Shown in pieces: positions 11,115-18,194 of a stretch of 64,000 nucleotides of DNA. The translations under genes and the position numbers were made by a program. The stretch is from Bdellovibrio bacteriovorus str. Tiberius (GTDB lineage Bacteria > Bdellovibrionota > Bdellovibrionia > Bdellovibrionales > Bdellovibrionaceae), in the NCBI RefSeq assembly GCF_000317895.1, contig NC_019567.1:868001-932000 (forward strand), in the 5' to 3' direction. The stretch's first letter is position 1, and each line of letters starts with the position of its first letter. The notes beneath the pieces are model-generated. The model ran no database searches, was not told the DNA's origin, and saw nothing but the letters and a program-made list of their open reading frames with translations.

Positions 11115-12014
11115 ATGCAAAGTGATCAGCTGGATGGACTTATTGCGCTGAAGCTGGTGGCGGAGAAAAGAAACTTCACCGCCGCTGCCACAGAGTTGGG
11201 CATTTCGGCCTCGGCAGTCAGTCAGGCCATCAAGCAGCTGGAAAGTCGCTTGGGGGTTGCACTGCTCAGTCGCACCACCCGCAGCACCAGTCTGACAGAG
11301 GCTGGGGATCAGTTCCTGGCCCAGGCGGGGCCTGCGTTGGATCAGATTCTGGCGGCTCTTTCCAATGTCGGCACTTACGCTCAGAAGCCGTCCGGACTTT
11401 TGCGGCTGAATATGCCACGCATGATATATCCGTGGTTTTTAGCGCCTCTTATTGTGAGCTTCCGAAAAAAGTATCCCGAAGTCGCAGTGGAGTTGTTCTT
11501 TGAAGACGCCACCTCGGATGTGATTGGCCAGGGTTTTGATGCGGGCATCAGGCTGTCGGATGTGTTGGCAAAGGACATGGTCGCGATGAAGCTGATCGGG
11601 CCAGTGCGTTTTGTGCCGGTGGCGTCCCCGAAGTATCTGAATAAAGCCGGTCGTCCGAAGCACCCCAAGGATCTGTTAAGTCATGATTGCATTGTGGCCC
11701 GTTTGAACACCGATCGGATTTATGACCGGTGGGAGTTTGAACAAAAAGGCACAGAGTTTCAGGTGCAGGTGAAGCCCGCTTTGATCTTTAATGATTCTGT
11801 GCAGGCTTTACGTGCGGCCGTTGATGGCTTGGGCATTATGTATGCGGCAGAAGAAGTCGTGGGTGATCAGCTGGCTGCTGGAAAACTGGAACTGGTGCTG
11901 AATCAGTTTTCGACCAGCAGTACGGGATTTTATTTGTATTACTCAAAACGCTCTCAGGTTCTGCCGAAACTAAGAGCGTTTATAGAACACCTCAAGTCAG
12001 AAGGCGTGGTGTAA
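11115..12014 (+). CDS. LysR-family transcriptional regulator
   Basis: A 299-residue LysR regulator with its N-terminal helix-turn-helix at residues about 8-65 (LVAEKRNFTAAATELGISASAVSQAIKQLESRLGVALLSRTTRS) and a periplasmic-binding-protein-like effector domain. An AAAAAGGGAG site precedes the ATG. It lies 13 bases after the MBL-fold hydrolase gene on the same strand and is probably cotranscribed with it, which is less usual than the divergent arrangement for LysR genes. The effector is unknown. Confidence 0.88.
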   Translation: MQSDQLDGLIALKLVAEKRNFTAAATELGISASAVSQAIKQLESRLGVALLSRTTRSTSLTEAGDQFLAQAGPALDQILAALSNVGTYAQKPSGLLRLNMPRMIYPWFLAPLIVSFRKKYPEVAVELFFEDATSDVIGQGFDAGIRLSDVLAKDMVAMKLIGPVRFVPVASPKYLNKAGRPKHPKDLLSHDCIVARLNTDRIYDRWEFEQKGTEFQVQVKPALIFNDSVQALRAAVDGLGIMYAAEEVVGDQLAAGKLELVLNQFSTSSTGFYLYYSKRSQVLPKLRAFIEHLKSEGVV

Positions 12015-12018
12015 CTTC

Positions 12019-12303
12019 CTACCAGCATTGGTGGTGGCAAGTGGATGCGGCACCACCGGCATCAACGCACTCTTTAATGCAATCGCGCAGATAGTCCCGG
12101 GCTTTTATAAACTGTCTGGGGCGAGGTGTGCTGACATCGTTCGCTGAGCAGAAATGGCGGTCCCCGGCCCAGCCGCGACCCATAGAGCAATAATAGTGGT
12201 TGCCCTGTTCGTCGCAAGGGGTCTCTGTGTAGTTGCATACTGTGGCCGCCTGGGCTGGCAGTCCCGACATTAATAACAATCCAAGTACAAAGATGTATTT
12301 CAT
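12019..12303 (-). CDS. small secreted Cys-rich protein with twin CX3C motif
   Basis: A 94-residue protein with a signal peptide (MKYIFVLGLLLMSGLPAQA). The mature 75 residues hold eight cysteines, enough for four disulfides. The last four form a twin CX3C pattern, CIKEC and CHHQC, separated by nine residues, followed by a C-terminal Trp. Not recognised as a known family. Twin CX3C patterns occur in helical-hairpin disulfide proteins, including small Tim chaperones and some peptide toxins, but homology is not claimed. It is convergent with the LysR gene, four bases apart. Confidence 0.65.
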   Translation of the reverse strand: MKYIFVLGLLLMSGLPAQAATVCNYTETPCDEQGNHYYCSMGRGWAGDRHFCSANDVSTPRPRQFIKARDYLRDCIKECVDAGGAASTCHHQCW

Positions 12304-12355
12304 TATTCATTCCTTTCGTGGTTGGGATCTGCCGTTAAAATAGTCATATTTATTA

Positions 12356-12393
12356 TTGAATAAAAGTTCATTAAAGTTATATATACATAACTT
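12356..12393 (+). promoter_or_regulatory. promoter and inverted repeat abutting the LysR start codon
   Basis: TTGAAT (12356-12361), an 18-base spacer and TATATA (12380-12385) make a promoter whose predicted transcript would begin at about the ATG (12394). Overlapping its -10 box is the inverted repeat AAGTTAT (12374-12380) / ATAACTT (12387-12393), a fitting LysR self-repression site. No Shine-Dalgarno sequence is present. Confidence 0.5.
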
Positions 12394-13263
12394 ATGGATA
12401 TAGGACGTGTTCGTTACTTTCAGGTGTTTGCAGAGACTGGATCGCTGGTAAAGGCGTCAGAGGTGTTGCACGTGTCGCAACCGGCCCTGTCCAAAGCTTT
12501 ACGTTTGTTGGAACAGGAGGTAGGCGCAAAGCTACTGGAACCTGAAGGACGGGGATTGCGCCTGACTCCAGCGGGGCAGCGCTTTAAAAATGAAACGGCT
12601 GGTCTGCTGGATCAATGGCTCAAAATCCCGGAAAATCTGCTGCGTTCCGATGCGGAAAAAAGTCCTTATCGTCTGGGCTCTTTCGAGGTTTTCACCACTT
12701 ATTTCCTTGGCCATTTGATGAAGTCAGTCGATCTGGGGCCATTGGAACTGCATGAGTATCGTCCGGGGCGACTGGAGCAGGCGATTGCGGATGGCGTGGT
12801 GGATATCGGTATTACCTATGCGCCCATTCCAAAGGCGGGTGTGGATTTTGCTGAGGTTACTAAAATAAAAATGGGAATCTTTGGCCTGAAGAAATTTAGA
12901 AGCCAGAGTTGGAGTGAGTTGCCCTTTGTTGTACCCTTGTTGCCGACGCAGGGAACGCCGTCAAAGGTGCAGGGCCTGGATGGCTGGCCGGATCATGAAT
13001 ACAATAGGCAAATTCTTTACCGTGTCACCATGATGGAATCGGCTTTGGAACTATGCCGCCAGGGGGCGTGCGTGGCTTATCTGCCCGAGTTCGTGGTAAG
13101 TCTTCATAATAAAGCAATTCTGCCAGAATTTCGCCTGATAGAGCTGGAGTCCCCTCTTCCTCAAAAAGAGCGAAAGCAGAGCGTGTTTTTGATTCAACGA
13201 AAGAACAATGTCGAAAGTACACTGTACCGGCAGATTGCCAAGAGCCTGCGTAACCTGAGTTAA
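12394..13263 (+). CDS. LysR-family transcriptional regulator
   Basis: A 289-residue LysR regulator. The helix-turn-helix is at residues about 5-62 (YFQVFAETGSLVKASEVLHVSQPALSKALRLLEQEVGAKLLE), with the effector domain following. The ATG at 12394 has no ribosome site; the upstream sequence is instead a promoter and palindrome, so the message may be leaderless. Its stop codon directly abuts the decayed alpha/beta hydrolase gene, whose N-terminal half is missing. The hydrolase may once have been its target or partner; that is inference. Confidence 0.88.
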   Translation: MDIGRVRYFQVFAETGSLVKASEVLHVSQPALSKALRLLEQEVGAKLLEPEGRGLRLTPAGQRFKNETAGLLDQWLKIPENLLRSDAEKSPYRLGSFEVFTTYFLGHLMKSVDLGPLELHEYRPGRLEQAIADGVVDIGITYAPIPKAGVDFAEVTKIKMGIFGLKKFRSQSWSELPFVVPLLPTQGTPSKVQGLDGWPDHEYNRQILYRVTMMESALELCRQGACVAYLPEFVVSLHNKAILPEFRLIELESPLPQKERKQSVFLIQRKNNVESTLYRQIAKSLRNLS

Positions 13264-13687
13264 GGGCGGCGTCTTTGTTGCCGCAAGTGAAGGCGGTCAT
13301 CAGTATGTCGGCGCAGGCTTTTGTTGAAGATCGTACCCGCAAAGGGATTGAAGATTCCAAAAAGGCTTTTGCCAGCGTGGAAAGAATTGAACGACTGGCA
13401 AAGTACCATGGCGATAAAGCCCGTTGGGTGGTGGATGCGTGGACCGAGGTGTGGTTGTCCCCTGAGTTTGCCAATTGGTCTTGCAGGATGTTTTACCAAA
13501 TGTGCATTGCCCGGTTTTAGTGATTCACGGTGATCACGATGAATACGGTTCTGTGCGCTTTCCTGATATGATTTGTGATTTGGTGTCGGGACCTTCTGTG
13601 AAAAAGATCCTGGTTGGCGGGGGCCACGTGCCCCATAAGGAAAATGAAGAGGGTGTCCTTACGATGGTGCAGGAATTTTTAGGTTAG
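13254..13687 (+). pseudogene. alpha/beta hydrolase remnant, 5' truncated and frameshifted
   Basis: Only the C-terminal half of an alpha/beta hydrolase remains. Frame one reads LPQVKAVISMSAQAF through WLSPEFANWS. After a one-base loss near 13478-13482 the protein continues in the next frame as LQDVLPNVHCPVLVIHGDHDEYGS, ending in GGGHVPHKENEEG with the expected catalytic Asp (GDHDE) and His (GGHVPH). The first roughly half, including the nucleophile elbow, is absent; the remnant begins where the LysR gene ends. Two independent lesions argue for a true pseudogene rather than one sequencing error. Confidence 0.8.
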
Positions 13688-13933
13688 TTACTGCTGACTT
13701 TCGACCTTGCACTCGGCCCATTTTTGCCAGACTTCGGCTTCCATATAGCAGGCCTTCATGTGAGCGGGCGTATCGCTAAGTTCGTCATAACAATAGTCCA
13801 TAAAGTCCGGACCGAAGTTGCTGCTTTCATCAAAGAACACGGTGGTCTTTGGTTTCAGCGCTTTGCAAGTATCTTCCTGCGCCCAGGATAAGATGGGTGT
13901 GCTTGCAATCAGACCGGCGATAAGCAATTTCAT
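13688..13933 (-). CDS. small secreted four-cysteine protein
   Basis: An 81-residue protein, not recognised. It begins with a signal peptide (MKLLIAGLIASTPILSWA). The mature part carries four cysteines (DTC, DYC, KAC, AEC) spaced for two disulfides, with many acidic and aromatic residues. Probably periplasmic or released. An AGGAGTC site precedes the start. Its stop codon abuts the hydrolase remnant tail to tail with no spacer. Confidence 0.6.
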   Translation of the reverse strand: MKLLIAGLIASTPILSWAQEDTCKALKPKTTVFFDESSNFGPDFMDYCYDELSDTPAHMKACYMEAEVWQKWAECKVESQQ

Positions 13934-13996
13934 AATGACTCCTAAAGGCTTCTTCTTATCCCAGCAAACAGAGGAAGGGAACGGCTAAGGATCGCT

Positions 13997-14860
13997 GTGA
14001 AATTTTCATCTGGTTTGCTGTTAAAGATCCCTTTAAATACATATTGGCAAACCCTGAAGGCCCGCTGTAGAACGGCTTTCATGAAAGCAATGTTGGTTTT
14101 GCTATTGTTGATGCCCGTGATAAGTTCTGCGGTCGTCGGGGGAAAGACCCTGACGGATGGGTCTTTCCGTCAGACGGTGGCTTTGACCTATAAAGCATTA
14201 CCCAATCAATCCCAGGGTGAGGTCTATTGCAGCGGCACCTTGATTGGTCCGCGCTTGGTGTTGACGGCGGCCCATTGTATTTCTTTGGGAGCCAAAGCCT
14301 TTAAAGTCACCAAAGAAGAATTCGCCCAGCGCACGTGGATCTATATCGGGGATTCCCCCGTTGAAGCCAAACCCATGGCAACGCCGCAGTTCAAAGTTCA
14401 GCGGGCCGTGATTTATCCCCCAAGTGATGCCAGTCACAGCGACCTTGCGGTGTTGGTGCTGGAACAGGAAGTGAATCTTGAAAACTATCAGATCCGTCCG
14501 GCACCTCTGATGATTGCGGGTAAGTCTTTGATCGGCCGGGAGCTGACTCATGTCGGATTTGGTCAAACCGAAAGCAAAGGCCCTAAAGGTGAAAAGGCGG
14601 CGTTCAGCCTGCCAATTCGTGGTTTGAACGGATATAACGGTCTGGAAGTGGGCGAGATGTTTAAGCCAAGTCCCGGCGCTTGCCACGGGGATTCCGGGGG
14701 CAGTGCTTATGTGACTGACGTTGATGGCAAGATGAAGTTTGTCGGAGTGGAAAACGCCATTTCAAACCATCCGTGCGGGGAAGCGGCGACATTCTTTGTG
14801 CCTGTGTCCGAGAATATGCTGCGCTGGATTCGTGCTTTAAATATGCCTTTGTTCGAGTAA
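13997..14860 (+). CDS. secreted trypsin-like serine protease (S1 family)
   Basis: An exported chymotrypsin-fold protease of up to 287 residues. The catalytic triad is seen as His in LTAAHC, Asp in HSDLAVLVL and Ser in GDSGGSAY. VVGGKTL after the signal segment resembles the activation site of trypsinogen-like zymogens. The GTG at 13997 has an AAGGA site but gives a long N-terminus; the ATG at 14081 (MKAMLVLLLLMPVISSA) gives a standard signal peptide but a poor ribosome site. Secreted serine proteases are plausible prey-degrading enzymes in a predator; that role is inferred. Confidence 0.9.
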   Translation: MKFSSGLLLKIPLNTYWQTLKARCRTAFMKAMLVLLLLMPVISSAVVGGKTLTDGSFRQTVALTYKALPNQSQGEVYCSGTLIGPRLVLTAAHCISLGAKAFKVTKEEFAQRTWIYIGDSPVEAKPMATPQFKVQRAVIYPPSDASHSDLAVLVLEQEVNLENYQIRPAPLMIAGKSLIGRELTHVGFGQTESKGPKGEKAAFSLPIRGLNGYNGLEVGEMFKPSPGACHGDSGGSAYVTDVDGKMKFVGVENAISNHPCGEAATFFVPVSENMLRWIRALNMPLFE

Positions 14861-14871
14861 ATTGCCGTCGT

Positions 14872-15780
14872 TTACGCCAACTTTTGGAATTCTTGTTTTA
14901 AGACCTCGCGAAACCAGGCTTTAAGGGGATCTTTGTGAGTCAAAGAATGCCAGATCATACGAATCTCGATCTTCGGAATATCGACCGGGCACTTTTGCAC
15001 CAGCACCGGGAAATGTTCGGCATACTTTTTCAATAACAGCGAAGGCGCAGTAAGTACCAAGTCCGTCGAAGCGACCGTCCACGCCAGTCCGGTGAAGCTG
15101 TAGGATCCAAATGCAATATGGCGTTCCAGGGTCCTTCCGTTCACACGTCTGCGCAGACCGTCTTTAAAATCTCCCTGAAGTGTGATCAGGGCATGATCGC
15201 ACTCGTAAAACTGCGCAGCTTTTAGTGTCCCTTGGATAATGGGATGATTTCTGCGATAGGCGGTGGAAAATCCGTCTTCATAGACCTTCACCTGATAAAA
15301 GCCTTCGGGCATGTTTTTATAGAAGCCGGCAATGGCCAGGTCATACACGCCACTTTCAAGCTCGGGCTTTGGCAGATCTCCGCCGGTGGGGCGGAAAGAT
15401 ATTTGCAACCCCGGGGCTTCAGTTTTCAGTCTTTTTAACAGGGCTGGCGCTAAAATCACTTCAACCATGTCCGTGGTCGCGATATTGATGCGCCCTTGGG
15501 CTTTCTTGGGATCGAACTTTTCCGACTGTTGGGCGAGGGCGCGTGCTTGTTGGGTGAAGGCTTCAACTGCAGCCCGCATGTTCTTTGCTGTTTGGGTGGC
15601 TGACATGCCTTTGGGAACGCGAACAAACAGAGGATCATTAAAATGATCGCGCAGTTTGGCCAGGGCATGGCTTGCAGCGGACTGACTCATATTCAGTTCA
15701 TCGGCTGTTTTTGAGATGTTGGACGTCCGATACAGACTTTCAATGATAAATAACAGGTTTAAATCCAAGCCTGGCTTCAT
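14872..15780 (-). CDS. LysR-family transcriptional regulator
   Basis: A 302-residue LysR regulator of the NodD/LeuO-like layout (MKPGLDLNLLFIIESLYRTSNISKTADELNMSQSAASHALAKLR...). The helix-turn-helix spans about residues 8-65 and the effector domain the remainder. It is divergent from the secreted DJ-1-like gene, with an inverted repeat of LysR-site form (ATAGCT-N8-AGCTAT) between them. It is therefore the probable regulator of that gene and of itself. It is convergent with the protease gene. Confidence 0.88.
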   Translation of the reverse strand: MKPGLDLNLLFIIESLYRTSNISKTADELNMSQSAASHALAKLRDHFNDPLFVRVPKGMSATQTAKNMRAAVEAFTQQARALAQQSEKFDPKKAQGRINIATTDMVEVILAPALLKRLKTEAPGLQISFRPTGGDLPKPELESGVYDLAIAGFYKNMPEGFYQVKVYEDGFSTAYRRNHPIIQGTLKAAQFYECDHALITLQGDFKDGLRRRVNGRTLERHIAFGSYSFTGLAWTVASTDLVLTAPSLLLKKYAEHFPVLVQKCPVDIPKIEIRMIWHSLTHKDPLKAWFREVLKQEFQKLA

Positions 15781-15812
15781 GGGTTCCTCTTAATTCGTTA
15801 TGATTATTTCAG

Positions 15813-15832
15813 ATAGCTATTATGAAAGCTAT
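15813..15832. promoter_or_regulatory. LysR-type operator candidate
   Basis: ATAGCT (15813-15818) and AGCTAT (15827-15832) form an interrupted palindrome with 8 bases between the arms, 33 bases upstream of the LysR start and 58 bases upstream of the DJ-1-like start. Further bases outside the arms (ATTTC and GAAAT) are also nearly symmetric. Confidence 0.5.
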
Positions 15833-15889
15833 GAAATTGATAGATCGACTGGAAGCAGGCATCCTGGGGCTGTAACAAAGGAGATCACT

Positions 15890-16648
15890 ATGAAAGCTCT
15901 GGCAACTGTTCTGGCTGTATTGGGACTGTCTGTAGGCGCCCAGGCCAAGGAAGCGGGTAAAACTATGAAAAAGGCACTGATTGTTGTGACAAACCATAAC
16001 GTCAAAGGCAGCACAGGTCAGCAGACGGGCTGGTATCTGTCTGAAGTGACACATATCTATTATCCTCTGGTAAAGGCCGGCTATAAAGTCGACTTTGCCA
16101 GTCCCAAGGGTGGAGTCACAACGATGGATGAATCCAGTCTTGATTTGAAAGACCCGGACAACAAGAAATTCGTCGAAGATAAAAAGCTGATGTCACAAAT
16201 GCAAAACACCTTGGCAATCGGCAAGATCAATTCCAAGGATTACCAGTTGATTCACTTTGCCGGTGGGCACGGGGCCATGTGGGACTTTACAAGCTCGGCT
16301 GACATGGACAAACTGACTGCGGCGATTTATGAAAACGGTGGCATTGTCTCTGCGGTCTGCCACGGCCCGGCGGCGTTGGTGAATGTGAAGCTTTCCAATG
16401 GGGACTATCTGGTAAAGGGTAAAGATGTCAGTGCCTTCACGGATGCGGAAGAAAATGAAGTAGGCCTTAGCAAAGTGGTGCCATTTATGCTGGAGTCCAC
16501 ATTGCGCGAGCGCGGAGCAACAATGCATCCGGTAAAAAACTGGAATTCACAGGCTGTGGTTTCAGAGCGATTGGTGACAGGTCAGAATCCCCAGTCAGGT
16601 CACGCGGTGGCAAAGAAACTGGTGGAATTATCCAAGACGTTAAAATAG
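15890..16648 (+). CDS. secreted DJ-1/PfpI-family (Hsp31-like) protein
   Basis: A 252-residue type 1 glutamine-amidotransferase-like protein. The ATG at 15890 has an AAAGGAG site and begins with a signal peptide (MKALATVLAVLGLSVGAQA). The body has the family strand KKALIVVTNHN and the nucleophile elbow AVCHGPAAL with the reactive Cys. Acidic residues upstream (YPLVKAGYKVDFASPKGG) match Hsp31/YDR533C relatives that act as glyoxalase III or redox-sensing chaperones. Most such proteins are cytosolic; this one appears exported. It is probably controlled by the divergent LysR. Confidence 0.85.
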   Translation: MKALATVLAVLGLSVGAQAKEAGKTMKKALIVVTNHNVKGSTGQQTGWYLSEVTHIYYPLVKAGYKVDFASPKGGVTTMDESSLDLKDPDNKKFVEDKKLMSQMQNTLAIGKINSKDYQLIHFAGGHGAMWDFTSSADMDKLTAAIYENGGIVSAVCHGPAALVNVKLSNGDYLVKGKDVSAFTDAEENEVGLSKVVPFMLESTLRERGATMHPVKNWNSQAVVSERLVTGQNPQSGHAVAKKLVELSKTLK

Positions 16649-16660
16649 TGCTTTTGTGGG

Positions 16661-16684
16661 TGCCCCGGTGATAGGATCGGGGCA
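16661..16684 (+). promoter_or_regulatory. hairpin enclosing the ribosome site of the alpha/beta hydrolase
   Basis: TGCCCCG (16661-16667) pairs perfectly with CGGGGCA (16678-16684); the last base of the stem is the A of the start ATG, and AGGA of the ribosome site lies in the 10-base loop. It may restrain translation, or simply punctuate the upstream gene; no T-run follows. Confidence 0.45.
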
Positions 16685-17385
16685 TGAAGCAACTTGAAAC
16701 TATTGTATTGCTGCCGGGATTTTTGTGTGATGAAAGGCTTTGGGCCCCTCTGGTGCCGGTTTTTTCTGAACACTACAATGTTCGAGTGGTGGATTTGAAG
16801 CATCCTCAGAATCTGGATGCCATGATCGAAGAAGTTGGCAAGACAGCCGACAAGACATTTCATCTGGTCGGCTTTTCCATGGGTGGGTATATCGCTGAAA
16901 CATTTGCGACCCGCTTTCCTGAACGAATTCTGTCTTTATCCCTTATAGCTGCAAGTGTGGGTGCCCTGTCTGAAAAAACACGGGCGGCGCGCCTGAAAAT
17001 GGTGGTTCTGTTAAAGCGCGGAAAATACAACGGCATCTCGGAAAAAGAGATGGATCGTTATATTCACCCGGATTTTCTGAACGATCCCCAGGTTGTGGGA
17101 CCTGTCATGCAGATGAGTGCGGATTTTTCCTCTGAACAGTATATCAACCAAACCCTGGCCACTGTGGACCGAGTCGATCAAGGTGCGGCTTTGCAGGAGC
17201 TTTCGTTCCCGGTGTTGATTGTCGCCGCTGCCAATGACCGCGTGGTTCCTTTTGATTCCCTCAAAAACCGCCATGCCCAGATAACTCGATCCAAGTTTCA
17301 CGTGATTGAGCATTGCGGGCACTATGTGCCTTTGGAACAGCCCAAACTGCTGGGTCATGCCATTCTTGATTTTGTTGGAAGGTAA
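16684..17385 (+). CDS. alpha/beta hydrolase
   Basis: A 233-residue alpha/beta hydrolase. Seen are the early oxyanion region LLPGFLCDERLW, the nucleophile elbow GFSMGGYIAE, a catalytic Asp in AANDRVVPF and the His in EHCGHYVPLEQP. It resembles BioH/MenH-sized carboxylesterases; the substrate is unknown. No signal peptide. A GC hairpin encloses its ribosome site. The next gene starts three bases after the stop, so the two are very likely one operon, and the secreted DJ-1-like gene upstream may be part of it. Confidence 0.88.
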   Translation: MKQLETIVLLPGFLCDERLWAPLVPVFSEHYNVRVVDLKHPQNLDAMIEEVGKTADKTFHLVGFSMGGYIAETFATRFPERILSLSLIAASVGALSEKTRAARLKMVVLLKRGKYNGISEKEMDRYIHPDFLNDPQVVGPVMQMSADFSSEQYINQTLATVDRVDQGAALQELSFPVLIVAAANDRVVPFDSLKNRHAQITRSKFHVIEHCGHYVPLEQPKLLGHAILDFVGR

Positions 17386-17388
17386 CTG

Positions 17389-18105
17389 ATGACGCAAACG
17401 TGGGGCATCATCGGCATGGGATGGCTGGGACAGAAGTTGTCCGAGAATTTAAGTCAAAAAGGTGTTGAAAACTGGGGCACCCGCAGTCAGGACTTTGACT
17501 GGGGACGTGATGATTTTCCGGCCAAATCCTGTGATGTGCTGTTTCTGAACACACCGCCGCTGGTGCAAATCGCCCCCGAAGCCTTCGTTGCCAAAATTCC
17601 GACAGGCGACTATCGCCGAATTATTTTTATCAGCTCTATTTCGGTCTATGGCCATCAAGCGGGTCGCATTACCGAGCAAGCCAAGACTCTGCCCAGTACA
17701 GACAGTGCGCGCTGGCTGGTGGCGGTGGAAATGCTTTTAAGTAAGAAGTTTAAAGACCACGTGACGGTGATTCGCCCCGGAGGTTTGATCGGTGGGGACC
17801 GGCACCCTGCCAAAAGTTTGTCACAAAGCCAGCGGTCCTGCGCGGGCAATGCTCCCGTGAATCTGATTCATCGTGACGATCTGGTGCAGATCATCGTTGC
17901 TGTCGCTGAAGCAGAAGCGGCACCGTCAGTCATCAACGCTGTTACTCCGTTTCATCCCACCAAAAAAGAATACTACAGCGAGTGGACAGCAAAGCTGGGG
18001 ATTGCTCCAGTCCAATTCACTGAAATGCAAGAGCCTGCAAAGATTGTCAGCTCGGATGTTCTTCCTAAGATGTATCCAGATTGGTTGTGTCCACGCTTGG
18101 ACTGA
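17389..18105 (+). CDS. NAD-binding epimerase/dehydratase-like protein (YeeZ-type)
   Basis: A 238-residue Rossmann protein. The N-terminal motif GIIGMGWLGQKL (GxGxxG) binds a dinucleotide, followed by IIFISSISVYG, VIRPGGLIGG and NLIHRDDLVQII, a pattern of atypical extended SDRs related to YeeZ and nucleoside-diphosphate-sugar epimerases. The usual YxxxK catalytic motif is not evident, so the activity is uncertain. Cytosolic. It is cotranscribed with the hydrolase gene, and a weak terminator follows. Confidence 0.8.
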   Translation: MTQTWGIIGMGWLGQKLSENLSQKGVENWGTRSQDFDWGRDDFPAKSCDVLFLNTPPLVQIAPEAFVAKIPTGDYRRIIFISSISVYGHQAGRITEQAKTLPSTDSARWLVAVEMLLSKKFKDHVTVIRPGGLIGGDRHPAKSLSQSQRSCAGNAPVNLIHRDDLVQIIVAVAEAEAAPSVINAVTPFHPTKKEYYSEWTAKLGIAPVQFTEMQEPAKIVSSDVLPKMYPDWLCPRLD

Positions 18106-18122
18106 TTGGTTTTTCAGCAGTG

Positions 18123-18152
18123 CTGCCGATAGATTTGGCAGTTCCTTGTTTT
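18123..18152 (+). terminator. weak Rho-independent terminator candidate
   Basis: CTGCC (18123-18127) pairs with GGCAG (18137-18141) and a T-rich tail (TTCCTTGTTTTT) follows, just after the epimerase-like gene. Confidence 0.5.
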
Positions 18153-18194
18153 TATTAGCAGGGAATCTGGAGGCATGGTAAGGGATTGCCTCTT

